The notes under the pieces were generated by a model, which was given only the letters and a program-made list of their open reading frames with translations, made no database searches and was not told where the DNA came from. The translations under genes were made by a program, and so were the position numbers. Positions 26,326-37,355 of a stretch of 64,000 nt of DNA are shown one piece after another; positions within the stretch are counted from its first letter, which is position 1; every line of letters starts with the position of its first letter. Origin of the DNA: Chloracidobacterium sp. (GTDB lineage: Bacteria > Acidobacteriota > Blastocatellia > Pyrinomonadales > Pyrinomonadaceae). The stretch is from assembly GCA_015075585.1 (NCBI GenBank), contig JABTUB010000001.1, forward strand, positions 1,722,501-1,786,500. Reading direction: 5' to 3'.

Positions 26326-27366
26326 CTACACCCTTGTGCAATCGCTTTGCGTTTCAAGTGCGGCGATCGCGTGAAAATCCGGCGTCCACACGCCGTCAAC
26401 CCTGGGATAGAATTTCTCGAGGTTATCAGCCGTCATCGAGATCGTCGGCGTCACATCACGAACTGGCACGGCTTGTCCGTCGAACAATGCCACGATGCCG
26501 TCTGCACATCGAAGACCGACATACTCCGGGAACATCGCTTGGCTGACCTTAAGGGATTCCCGGCGCATCATCCATTCTTTCTCCGCCGTACCCGACAGCC
26601 CGAAGCCCGCGACAGTAACGGCGGAATCTTCAAATCCCGCATCAAGATAGCCTTTATAGGCACCTTGCGCGGTCTCGTCGTCCATTGCAAATATCACATC
26701 GACGTCGCCAACCTCATTCAGTGTTTCGCATGCGATCTTCTGAGCGATCGACGGCGTCGCCTCGCCATTTATTGAGGCAGCAACAACAGCGTCGGGCTGC
26801 TTGCTGCGTACACCTTCGACAAAGCCTTCGCTTCGAAGCAGGCAGGGTCTCAGCCACGGCAGCCCAACGTCAAGGATGCGAAGCGGTGCCCCGTCAGTTC
26901 TTCTGACGTTGCTCCCGACCCACTCGCCGAGTGCAAAGCCTGCATCGTAGTCGCAGATGGCGACCATTGTGGACATACCCTCGACCGGGTTGGCTTCGAT
27001 CAGCACGGGCTTCCCCTTTTCCCGCCCGAGTTCGACAATTTCCTCAAGCCCGCTTGTCGCCGCCGGTGTCAGGATCAGTGCGTCAACTCTTTCGATCAGC
27101 TCGCGAGCTTGAGCAACCTGATTCGCGGCCGAAAGTTCCGCATCCAAGAGCTCGACCTCGAAGCCGTATTGTCTTGCCCGGCGATGGAGTATCTCGATCA
27201 CGATCTGATACCAGATGTGAAAGCTGTAGTTAGTCAAGTAGCCGACCTTCTTTGGCAGCTTTGACGCCGAAACCAACGGCATCGCTGCAAGCGCCGCATC
27301 GAGGCCCGGCGGCGGGTAATAGTGAGTTACCGGTGCGTGCCCGCCCGCTGATGCTTCTGTACTCAT
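26326..27366 (-). CDS. Substrate-binding protein of the sugar-ABC type, without signal peptide
   Basis: 346 residues with the two-lobed type I periplasmic binding fold: KVGYLTNYSFHIWYQIVIEILHRRARQYG, then VDALILTPAATSGLEEIV, VAICDYDAGFALGEWVG, PLRILDVGL and VDVIFAMDDETAQGAYKGYLDAG. The first 38 residues are polar and proline/glycine-rich with no signal peptide, and there is no DNA-binding helix-turn-helix. No ABC permease or ATPase is near. It could be a cytoplasmic sugar sensor, or be exported by an unseen route. It sits between an SDR gene and the TonB receptor gene on the same strand. Confidence 0.75.
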   Translation of the reverse strand: MSTEASAGGHAPVTHYYPPPGLDAALAAMPLVSASKLPKKVGYLTNYSFHIWYQIVIEILHRRARQYGFEVELLDAELSAANQVAQARELIERVDALILTPAATSGLEEIVELGREKGKPVLIEANPVEGMSTMVAICDYDAGFALGEWVGSNVRRTDGAPLRILDVGLPWLRPCLLRSEGFVEGVRSKQPDAVVAASINGEATPSIAQKIACETLNEVGDVDVIFAMDDETAQGAYKGYLDAGFEDSAVTVAGFGLSGTAEKEWMMRRESLKVSQAMFPEYVGLRCADGIVALFDGQAVPVRDVTPTISMTADNLEKFYPRVDGVWTPDFHAIAALETQSDCTRV

Positions 27367-27402
27367 AAGCTGAATCTCCTTTTTTCTTGTCTTACCAAAT
27401 AA

Positions 27403-28191
27403 TTACTGTTCTGCCCGCGGCACACCGCCGATCTGTGTCAAAAGCCCGCCGTCGGCGGTCCAGACACTGCCTGTAACAAAAGATGCACTGTCATGGGCAA
27501 GAAATGCGACAACCTCGGCGATCTCGCGCGGCTGCGCGATCCGGCCGAGCGGATGCATCCCGTTGCAGGCGTCATAGACCGACTGCGGATCAGGATCAAG
27601 CGACGCTGCCCATCGAAGCATCGGCGTGTCCACCGTTCCCGGGCAAACCGCATTGCACCGGATGTTATCCGCGGCGAAGTCCATCGCGATCGAGCGGGTC
27701 AGTCCAAGCAACGCATGCTTGCTCACGGTATAAGCGAGCACATTCTGCTGGCTTGCCAAGGCCTGCACTGACGACACATTTACGATCGCTCCTTTACCAC
27801 GCTTCTTGATGTACGGAAGGCAGGCGCGGGCTGCATTCCATGCACCGCGTAAGTTCACATCCAATACCTCGTCCCACTGAGCGTCGTCCGTTGTCAAGGC
27901 CGTCCCATAACGCTGAATGCCCGCACTAACCGCAAGGGCATCAATACCGCCGAAGATCTCGCATGTTCTCGCTGCCGCCGCGTCAAGTTCGGCCGACCGC
28001 GACACATCGGCTTTACTGTATATCGCGTTGCCGCCTGCTGCTGTGATCGTCTCGAATAATTCACGGCCGGCTGGCTCATCACGATCAACTATCGAAACGG
28101 CACCGCCGCGCTCCGCAAATATTTCGCACGCCGCCCTGCCGATGCCGAGAGCACCGCCCGTTACCATGATCACTTTGTTGTCAAACCTCAT
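27403..28191 (-). CDS. Short-chain dehydrogenase/reductase (second SDR of the locus)
   Basis: 262 residues. TGGALGIGRA nucleotide loop, VDRDEPAG after strand 2 (Asp suggests NAD), the NNAG position reads VSAGIQ, a catalytic Ser in VNVSSVQA and YTVSK. It ends WTADGGLLTQIGG. A sugar (for example aldose or L-fucose type) dehydrogenase feeding the downstream sugar-acid dehydratase would fit. It overlaps the symporter gene by 4 bases, so the two are co-translated. The missing canonical NNAG is a mild oddity but common in the family. Confidence 0.85.
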   Translation of the reverse strand: MRFDNKVIMVTGGALGIGRAACEIFAERGGAVSIVDRDEPAGRELFETITAAGGNAIYSKADVSRSAELDAAAARTCEIFGGIDALAVSAGIQRYGTALTTDDAQWDEVLDVNLRGAWNAARACLPYIKKRGKGAIVNVSSVQALASQQNVLAYTVSKHALLGLTRSIAMDFAADNIRCNAVCPGTVDTPMLRWAASLDPDPQSVYDACNGMHPLGRIAQPREIAEVVAFLAHDSASFVTGSVWTADGGLLTQIGGVPRAEQ

Positions 28192-30023
28192 GCTTCCTCC
28201 GTGCCTGTCAGATGGTCGAGATCATCGTGGATCGAGTTCGGGTCACGCGGCGGCGGCAGGTTCCGATACCATGTAAAATAGAGGATCACGGTCGAAACGA
28301 CCGTCGTCGCGAGCAAAGTGAAACCTGCGGCGTGACGATTGAGCACCAGGTAAAGCATTGACAGGTAAAGTGCGGTGATACCGGTCATTGCTACGAGCGT
28401 ATTGAAAAGATCACGCCGGAACGGGCTTTGTTTTCTGAAGCTCGGCTCTTCTTCCATTACCAAAGCTTTCGGTTTGCTCCAAAAACCGGCAGGCTGCACC
28501 TTCCTGTAAAAGGTCTTCAATGTGCTCATATCCGTCGGCTCTGTTGAGAGTGAAACAAAGATCGTAATCATCGTCGATGCCAATGCGATCACCGGAAACC
28601 CGATATAGAGCGGAAGCGGCTCATCAAGGTAAACGGTGTCCACAAAAACCTGACCGAGCGACAACACCATTCCGCCGAAGATACCGGCTGCGTAACCTTG
28701 GCCGTTGAGCCTCCACCAATACCACCTGAGGACGTTCGGCGGCAAGATACCCGCGGCCAGCGTCCCGAATATCCAAAGAAATGCAGTATTGATCGACGTT
28801 CCGAAAATTGAAATTATCAGGCCGATGATGATCAGCAGTGCCGATGAAACATAGCTGACGCGGACGAGCCGTTTGCTGTCCGCGTCGGGATTCAGGTAAC
28901 GCTGATAGACATCCTTAACGAGATATGCGGCACCGCCGTTGACCGTTGAACTGAACGTCGCCAGAAAGCCGGATAGAAGTGCCGCAAGCATGAATCCGAC
29001 AAGCCCGACCGGCAGCATCGAACCAATGATCAACGGCAATGCGGTCTCAGGATCCTTTACAAGCTTTGCATCCAGATCCGGATTGCCGATCCCCATGATC
29101 GCCATAACCGCGATCGCCATTGCGAACGGCCACCGAACCGTATGAATGATGCCCCACAGAGCACCGAGTTTTGAGGCGTCACGCTCATCGCGGGCGGCGA
29201 GAAAGCGTTGAAAATCGTACAACTGTTCGGGGCCGCTCAAACAAAGCAGCAGGCCCTTGGCCACCCAAACCGCCACTAATGCACCGAATAGCGAATAGTC
29301 GGTTCCGCCTGTAATAAGCCCCTGGAACGCCTCGGGCCGCCACGACGGAATGATGTCATTCCAACCGTTCGGAATCTTCGAGGCAAAAACTGCCGCATCA
29401 AAGTGCAAATAACCGATTATGGCAAAGACGATGGCACCCGCACTGAGAACGATCGTTTGAACGATCTCAACCCGCACGATACCGTGAAATCCGCCAAGGA
29501 CCACATACAAACCGGTAACACCGAGTATCAAAAATGCACACACCGTGGGCGAGAATGGCAGAAAGATCGCGCCGAATTTGCCCATACCGATAGCACTGTA
29601 ACCGAGAAGTGCCGAGATCGTAAGGATCGCAAAAAGTGTGTAGGATAAACGCGCGATATCGCCGGCCTTGCCGGTACCGAACCGTGTTTTCATCCACTCT
29701 GCCCCTGTCATAGCGTCAGATCGGCGTATCCATTTTCCCATGTATGCGAGATAGAATGCCGTGATCGGAAAACCCCAAAGCATGTGGACCCACATTCCCT
29801 TTAACCCGAGTGCAATAAAGGTCGAGACGATCCACATCGTTCCCGTGATATCGAAATAGCTTGACGAGCCGGACATCGCCAAAGCCCACCAAGGCAGTTG
29901 GCGGCCGCCGAGAAAGTAGGACGACATTCCTTTGGCAGCTTTGCGCTTCATGGCAAAGCCGATGCTCATAATGATCGCAAGATAAAGAACAACAATGATC
30001 TGATCTATCGCGGTCAGCTGCAT
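28188..30023 (-). CDS. Sodium:solute symporter (SSS family)
   Basis: 611 residues, about 14-15 hydrophobic segments. IDQIIVVLYLAIIMSIGFAMKRK and MSSYFLGGRQLPWWALAMSGSSSYFDITGTMWI are the N-terminal signature of the SSS (SGLT/PutP) family; LLSGFLATFSSTVNGGAAYLVKDVYQRY in the middle carries the sodium-site serines of the fifth core helix. It probably imports a sugar or sugar acid with Na+ across the inner membrane, partnering the TonB receptor. A long C-terminal cytoplasmic loop between the last helices (TFYRKVQPAGFWSKPK...) is seen. First of a co-translated pair with the SDR. Confidence 0.9.
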   Translation of the reverse strand: MQLTAIDQIIVVLYLAIIMSIGFAMKRKAAKGMSSYFLGGRQLPWWALAMSGSSSYFDITGTMWIVSTFIALGLKGMWVHMLWGFPITAFYLAYMGKWIRRSDAMTGAEWMKTRFGTGKAGDIARLSYTLFAILTISALLGYSAIGMGKFGAIFLPFSPTVCAFLILGVTGLYVVLGGFHGIVRVEIVQTIVLSAGAIVFAIIGYLHFDAAVFASKIPNGWNDIIPSWRPEAFQGLITGGTDYSLFGALVAVWVAKGLLLCLSGPEQLYDFQRFLAARDERDASKLGALWGIIHTVRWPFAMAIAVMAIMGIGNPDLDAKLVKDPETALPLIIGSMLPVGLVGFMLAALLSGFLATFSSTVNGGAAYLVKDVYQRYLNPDADSKRLVRVSYVSSALLIIIGLIISIFGTSINTAFLWIFGTLAAGILPPNVLRWYWWRLNGQGYAAGIFGGMVLSLGQVFVDTVYLDEPLPLYIGFPVIALASTMITIFVSLSTEPTDMSTLKTFYRKVQPAGFWSKPKALVMEEEPSFRKQSPFRRDLFNTLVAMTGITALYLSMLYLVLNRHAAGFTLLATTVVSTVILYFTWYRNLPPPRDPNSIHDDLDHLTGTEEA

Positions 30024-30104
30024 ATTTTCATCCTCACTCTTTTCTGAACTTCCTCTTAGGCGTTGACAAAGTCTTCGAACAAAGCCGCTAATAAGCGGAA
30101 AATC

Positions 30105-30899
30105 CTAATTTTTTCTTTGATCTCGATCGCGAAAAGGCCTGTCGAACCTTCCGGCAGCTGCATTCCGCAGAAACGCTCCTACGTTCTTATCCCAATAATC
30201 CCAATCATGGCCGCCGGGCCGTTCGCGAAACTCGTGTGCGATCCCATTCTCTGTCAACAGTTGATGAAATTCGCGGTTCACGCCGATAAAGCTGTCATCT
30301 GTTCCACAGTCAAAGTAGATCTTTGGAAGCCTTGCTGCCGCGGCATCTACCTTGGCGACCAAGCGGAACAGGTCGTTTCGTTCGATCTCGGCGGCGGACA
30401 TATTGCCGAATACGTCCTTGATCGAAGGTTCGATCTCGGTCACATCGCCGCTTCTATGCTCATTGAGCGATGCCGCGTGGAACGCTCCGCTGAATGCCGC
30501 TGCCAACTCGAACCGCTCAGGATGAAGAAACGCTATTTTAAGTGCGCCGTAGCCGCCCATCGAGATGCCGGCAATGATCCGGCCGGCCGCCTGACGACCG
30601 CTTCCCTCGGCGTGCCCGACAAGGTCCTCGGATATTAGCGTCTCGAACATCGCACCCGGCCGATCCGTGTACCAATTGTCACCCGCATCCGGCATCACGA
30701 CCGTGACGCCAGGGTCGTTCCCGCAATCAAAGATCGTTGTCAGGTCAAACCAGTTCGCTGAGCTTCCGAACAAGCCGTGAAGCAGATATACGATCTTGCC
30801 ATTTTTGCTCGGACCTTCTTTATTCGGCAGATAGATCGAATATGAAAGGTCTCCGCCGGCCTTTTCGGAATAGAACGATCGCGTTTGGATCTCGCCCAT
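30105..30899 (-). CDS. Esterase-D/feruloyl-esterase-like alpha/beta-hydrolase
   Basis: 264 residues, no signal peptide. LLHGLFGSSANWFDLT, AGISMGGYGALK (nucleophile Ser), CGTDDSF (Asp) and GGHDWDYWDK (His) give a full triad in the arrangement of the esterase D/FghA and xylan-esterase group (PF00756). In this locus it could remove acyl groups from sugars in the cytoplasm or open a sugar lactone between the dehydrogenase and the dehydratase; the latter would complete a non-phosphorylated route but is speculation. It has its own good promoter at 30946-30975. Confidence 0.83.
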   Translation of the reverse strand: MGEIQTRSFYSEKAGGDLSYSIYLPNKEGPSKNGKIVYLLHGLFGSSANWFDLTTIFDCGNDPGVTVVMPDAGDNWYTDRPGAMFETLISEDLVGHAEGSGRQAAGRIIAGISMGGYGALKIAFLHPERFELAAAFSGAFHAASLNEHRSGDVTEIEPSIKDVFGNMSAAEIERNDLFRLVAKVDAAAARLPKIYFDCGTDDSFIGVNREFHQLLTENGIAHEFRERPGGHDWDYWDKNVGAFLRNAAAGRFDRPFRDRDQRKN

Positions 30900-30945
30900 T
30901 TCCTAATTTCAATACAAAAAACTTTTTCGTAACCGTTGAGAAAGT

Positions 30946-30975
30946 AGTATATGCAGAATTCGGCATAATAGTCAA
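30946..30975 (-). promoter_or_regulatory. Sigma-70-type promoter for the esterase and downstream sugar genes
   Basis: On the minus strand TTGACT (30975-30970), an 18-base spacer and TATACT (30951-30946), 47 bases before the esterase start. It lies in the 96-base gap after the ROK gene and is the most likely start of the structural-gene transcript. Confidence 0.6.
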
Positions 30976-30995
30976 TAAGAGAAATTCCCCTCTGA

Positions 30996-32216
30996 TCAAA
31001 TTGTGCCGGGAGCTCGCAACAGTGGCCGTGCCGGCGAACGGAAGTAATTTCGAAACGCGATCGGGATCGCACCATAAAGACTCGGCCTCTCGACACTCGC
31101 CGGCCGAACGGTAACCATCCCCGGCGACTCAAGATATTTACTCGCCAACTCTTTTGTAATAAGAGGTTCGATCAGATCCCAGGCTTCCGTTATCGCACCG
31201 CCGATGACGACAGCTTCGGGGTATATGCCGTGAACAAGGTTGCTGACTCCCTGCCCGAGATATTCACCGGTTACCTTTAGGGATTCGACCGCCATCGGGT
31301 CGCCGCGTTTTGCGAGATCGATGATCCCCTGCAGGCTTAACATCGGCAAGCCTTGTTTTGCCGTTACGCGATGATATCGCTCAACGGTCGCACGTTCGGA
31401 TGCAACGGTTTCCCAGCAACCGCGGCGTCCGCATGAACATAACTCTCCTTTCGGGTCGATGCTCATATGGCCGAACCCGCCGAGGCCGTGCCTCGACCCG
31501 ACGTGGAGTTGACCGTTGATAATAAGGCCCGTGCCAAGACCTTCCACGACGAGGATATAAAGGAGTGTGCGGATGTTGGCTTCGCTCAGAGGCCCGTACC
31601 AGAGTTCGGAGAATGCCGCGGCATTCGCATCATTCTCAACGAATACGGGAAGATCACAATGCTTTTCAAGGATGGCGCGGATCGGAACATCCGCCCACTC
31701 CAAGTTCGGCGAAACACTCAGAACGCCGGTCACTCTGTCGATAAGGCCCGGAACACTCACGCCGACGGCTCGGAGCCTCTCGCGAAGCTGTCCTTCACCG
31801 ACAAGTTTATCTATGCGTCTGCAAAGGTCTTCAAAAAACGTCTCGGGACGACCTTCGGTCTTGATAACGTCGCGTATCAGAATTCGGCCGTTAAAATCGC
31901 TGACCGCACAGACCGTGTCAATAACGCCGATGTCTATCGCCAACACGTAGATCGAATCCGCATTGATGTGAAGGTATTTCGGAGGACGGCCGCCGCTTGA
32001 TGGACCCTCGACGCCTTCGTAAACAAGGTCGTTCTTTATAAGACGATTGACGATCGCTGAAACCGTACCCGCTCGAAGTCCTGTGAACTTACTGAGGTCG
32101 GCTCGGGATATCGGCTGCCGATCGCGGATCAAATGGAGGAAAACAGTTTCATTGATATCGCGAACATCGCTGACATCCGCCATCTTGAATGCTTTGGCAT
32201 TCGATTCTCTATCCAT
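30996..32216 (-). CDS. ROK-family transcriptional regulator
   Basis: 406 residues. N-terminal winged helix-turn-helix (ETVFLHLIRDRQPISRADLSKFTGLRAGTVSAIVNRLI, residues 19-57), then a ROK sugar-kinase-like core: ALAIDIGVIDTVCAVSDFNG, VPGLIDRVTG, VENDANAAAFSEL, GTGLIINGQLHVGSRHGLGGFGHMSI and the zinc motif CSCGRRGCWE (ROK C-x-C-G-x-x-G-C-x-E). Fusion of helix-turn-helix and ROK identifies a NagC/XylR-like repressor that releases DNA on binding a sugar. Head of the sugar locus and divergent from metK, it probably controls the genes downstream. The ligand is unknown. Confidence 0.92.
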   Translation of the reverse strand: MDRESNAKAFKMADVSDVRDINETVFLHLIRDRQPISRADLSKFTGLRAGTVSAIVNRLIKNDLVYEGVEGPSSGGRPPKYLHINADSIYVLAIDIGVIDTVCAVSDFNGRILIRDVIKTEGRPETFFEDLCRRIDKLVGEGQLRERLRAVGVSVPGLIDRVTGVLSVSPNLEWADVPIRAILEKHCDLPVFVENDANAAAFSELWYGPLSEANIRTLLYILVVEGLGTGLIINGQLHVGSRHGLGGFGHMSIDPKGELCSCGRRGCWETVASERATVERYHRVTAKQGLPMLSLQGIIDLAKRGDPMAVESLKVTGEYLGQGVSNLVHGIYPEAVVIGGAITEAWDLIEPLITKELASKYLESPGMVTVRPASVERPSLYGAIPIAFRNYFRSPARPLLRAPGTI

Positions 32217-32238
32217 GATTGTGAGGCCCCTTTTTCAA

Positions 32239-32270
32239 TTACCGTATCACATTCCGGTAAATTAGTACCG
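32239..32270. promoter_or_regulatory. Candidate ROK operator
   Basis: TTACCG (32239-32244) and CGGTAA (32255-32260) form an inverted repeat, and TACCG at 32266-32270 forms a second one with CGGTA (32255-32259). The boxes lie 22-55 bases upstream of the ROK start, where an autoregulatory operator is expected. Binding is inference. Confidence 0.35.
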
Positions 32271-32302
32271 CCAAAATAAATGTGCGGTCCTATTCGGCTA
32301 CT

Positions 32303-32331
32303 TTGACAGCGTCATCGGTTCAGACTATTAT
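32303..32331 (+). promoter_or_regulatory. Near-consensus promoter of metK-ahcY
   Basis: TTGACA (32303-32308), a 17-base spacer and TATTAT (32326-32331). Predicted start near 32338 gives a leader of about 54 bases with GAGGAG (32374-32379) before the TTG start. The leader is too short for the common SAM riboswitch classes and shows none of their motifs. Confidence 0.75.
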
Positions 32332-32391
32332 TTTAGTTTTGCCACAAGTCGAATGACTGAGTCCATACCTTTAGAGGAGTATTAAAATAAA

Positions 32392-34828
<2,437 letters not shown>

Positions 34829-34848
34829 TCGCAGTACAGACCAAAAGG

Positions 34849-34879
34849 AAAAGGCCCGCTCATCTAGGCGGGCCTTTTT
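34849..34879. terminator. Bidirectional rho-independent terminator
   Basis: AAAAGGCCCGC (34849-34859), an 8-base loop and GCGGGCCTTTTT (34868-34879). The G+C-rich stem with A-run and T-run on opposite sides can stop ahcY transcripts on the plus strand and lptFG transcripts on the minus strand. Confidence 0.9.
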
Positions 34880-34903
34880 ACATTCCACGTCATCATAGAC
34901 GCC

Positions 34904-37354
34904 TCATGTCCGCATCCTGAAAATAAAATAGCATCCCAGAAAACCGAAAATAATAACAGGCAGCCAAACCGCTGCGAACGCAGACATTCGGCCCGACTCG
35001 CCGAACTGGCCGAATAAATTCAATACGCCGATAAAGAGCAGCCATGCTCCGACGGCGACCGTTATACGTTCGACATTCCGCATCTGCCGGATCGAAAGAG
35101 CAAACGGCGCGGCAAGAAGCCCGATTATCAGTGGCACGAACAGCGTCGAGTACCGCTTCTGCACCGCAAGATCGGCAGAATTCCTTTCGGACTCCGCATC
35201 CGCACTGCGCCGCTTGGCGATCAATTGCTTAAGCCCCATCTCCGCCGGTTTAGCTGTTTCAAAAAGGAACGGATCGACAGCCTCGGCAAATTCCGCCCCG
35301 CCATTCGACTGTGTTCTGACGATCCCGTCACGAACCGCCGTCTCTGAAACTTCCCCGCGCAAAACCACCTTTCCACTCACCCACATCGCGCTACTGCCGT
35401 GGTACACACCTTGCAACCGGTTGTTGTTGCCGTCAAGTTGGTAAACATAGACATCACGCACGCATGGGTAAACGCAGGAGGGATCACTTTCTTCGTTATC
35501 AGACGCAAGTATTATGTTGCTCCAGATGCCTGAAGAATAGGCAGGTATCGCCAAAGCTAACAGGCTGTTTTCCGCGCCGCCTGCTCCGGGCGGCTTAGAT
35601 GCAACGGTATCGTCGCGACTTCCGTCGAAACGCTGCTCTTGTGCGAGTGTCCTCTTCTTTTGAGTCGGGCCGGTAATGATGAAAGAATATATACGATCAC
35701 CGCTTTCTGCCCAGACTCTCGTCGGCTGATCGCTTGCTGCCCTACCGCTTCGTATCTCGATCCTAAGCAGATCTTGTATCCGATTAGTCGTGGGTGCTAC
35801 TAACTCCTGAACAGCAAAGCCGAACACGCCGACGATCATTGCGAACACAAGCCCAGGCACGAGAAGCCTATAGGTACTCTGTCCCGCAGCGATCCATGTA
35901 ACGATCTCGTTTTGACGCGACTTCACAACATAGGTGGCTAATACGCTCACAAGCACGGCTGCCGGAGCCAATTGGAGATATACGAACGGCATCAGAAATA
36001 TCAAATATTTGATCAGAAGCCAATAACCGCCCGACATCGCACCGACATATCGCCAAAGTTCAAAAACAGTGAATACAACAAAGACGAACCCGAGAAGCGC
36101 CGCCGAGATGATGAAGTACTTCAGAAGCGTTACGAGAATCTCCATATCGCGGATACCGGTCGTCAGATCGACAAGTATATCCCGCGAGCGTACCTTTGTT
36201 GCTCGGGAAAAAATGCCCGCAAAAGGTAATCGAAATTCGAATGAGGCCAAGCTCGATCTTGAAAGACCGAAATAAAGGCTGACCGCCAAGCTTGCTGCCG
36301 CAGGTGTCGCAGCGGCAAGCCATACCGGCAAAGATCCGATACGCACAAGCTGCTCGGCTCCGAACGTAACAAGGTAATAGCCGACAAGGGCAAGTGCCGC
36401 CAGCGTTCCGCCAAAACCCTTGCCGCCGCGGTCGAATCGCAGTGCGGCAGAGAGCCCCAGTAGGCAAAGCATCAGAGGAGCTATCGACAGCGTGATCCTC
36501 CGCTGCAATAGAAGCTGTGCCTCGATCCGCTGCGAACCGTCCTGCGATGCTGCGTAAGAACCCAGTTCGCTTAGGCCCATCTCCTCGGGAATTGCGTTGG
36601 CACTCGTCAAACGCTCGATCAGATCGCTGCGGCGTGTGTTTATCGCGAGCCTGATCCCGTCAATATTCTCCGTCGTCACGGCAACGCTGCCGTCTTTCGG
36701 AAGTGTGGTTACGCGCGCATCATCAAGGACAAGTTCAGAACGCTGATCGGTAAAATCTATCTTTCCGGATCCGGCCGTTATTACTCGCGTGAGGTTACGC
36801 TCTGAGTCTTCCTGATAGATGAAAATTCCTTTCCAGACGCCTGCATCTTTGTCACCTTCGCGAACATACATCGTAAAGCCGCCGAGATCGGTATTGAATG
36901 TTCCCGGCTCGATGGGTGATTCGAGTTTTTTTATGGTTGATTGAAGGACGACCGTACGAACCAAAGCGGCCGCGAGCGGCACGCCCTTAAGATTGACAAC
37001 TAGAGCAAAAAACGAAAGGACGACACCGATCAGCAGTACCGGTAAGCCGATCTGTATATTGCTTATTCCGGCTGCCCGCATTGCGATAAGTTCTCGGTCG
37101 GCACGAAGCTTCGAAATCCCGATCGCCGTGCCGACCAGCACAGCCATAGGGCACGTGAACGCAATGACATTCGGTATCAATGCAACAGCAAGCTGCCATA
37201 CAAAACCGCCGGGAATATCGAGGTCAAAGAATATCTCGCCAAAACGGCCCGCCTGTTGTACGAAAAGAATAACGCTCAATAACAACCACGCAAATCCGAA
37301 ATACGGCAACACCGCTCGGATCACATATTTCGATATCAAGCCTGACAATCTCAT
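34904..37354 (-). CDS. Fused LptF-LptG LPS-transport permease
   Basis: 816 residues from ATG 37354, one base after the recO stop. Two complete YjgP/YjgQ domains lie in tandem. The first (residues 1-375) opens ISKYVIRAVLPYFGFAWLLLS, has IAFTCPMAVLVGTAIGISKLRADRELIAMRAAGIS, a periplasmic beta-jellyroll, and closing helices. The second (about 385-816) has MEILVTLLKYFIISAALLGFVFVVF, LAPAAVLVSVLATYVVKSRQNEIVTWIAAGQS and terminal helices. In most diderms LptF and LptG are separate 360-residue proteins that pull LPS from the inner membrane with LptB. Here one chain supplies both halves. No lptB, lptC or lptA is near. Confidence 0.88.
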   Translation of the reverse strand: MRLSGLISKYVIRAVLPYFGFAWLLLSVILFVQQAGRFGEIFFDLDIPGGFVWQLAVALIPNVIAFTCPMAVLVGTAIGISKLRADRELIAMRAAGISNIQIGLPVLLIGVVLSFFALVVNLKGVPLAAALVRTVVLQSTIKKLESPIEPGTFNTDLGGFTMYVREGDKDAGVWKGIFIYQEDSERNLTRVITAGSGKIDFTDQRSELVLDDARVTTLPKDGSVAVTTENIDGIRLAINTRRSDLIERLTSANAIPEEMGLSELGSYAASQDGSQRIEAQLLLQRRITLSIAPLMLCLLGLSAALRFDRGGKGFGGTLAALALVGYYLVTFGAEQLVRIGSLPVWLAAATPAAASLAVSLYFGLSRSSLASFEFRLPFAGIFSRATKVRSRDILVDLTTGIRDMEILVTLLKYFIISAALLGFVFVVFTVFELWRYVGAMSGGYWLLIKYLIFLMPFVYLQLAPAAVLVSVLATYVVKSRQNEIVTWIAAGQSTYRLLVPGLVFAMIVGVFGFAVQELVAPTTNRIQDLLRIEIRSGRAASDQPTRVWAESGDRIYSFIITGPTQKKRTLAQEQRFDGSRDDTVASKPPGAGGAENSLLALAIPAYSSGIWSNIILASDNEESDPSCVYPCVRDVYVYQLDGNNNRLQGVYHGSSAMWVSGKVVLRGEVSETAVRDGIVRTQSNGGAEFAEAVDPFLFETAKPAEMGLKQLIAKRRSADAESERNSADLAVQKRYSTLFVPLIIGLLAAPFALSIRQMRNVERITVAVGAWLLFIGVLNLFGQFGESGRMSAFAAVWLPVIIFGFLGCYFIFRMRT

Positions 37355-37355
37355 A

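Noticed and set aside
26326..27366. LacI-type repressor
   Set aside because: The binding-protein fold is present but there is no N-terminal helix-turn-helix.
32217..32391. SAM or SAH riboswitch upstream of metK-ahcY
   Set aside because: The predicted leader is only about 54 bases and lacks the conserved SAM-I/II/III or SAH motifs; a plain strong promoter and GAGGAG explain it.
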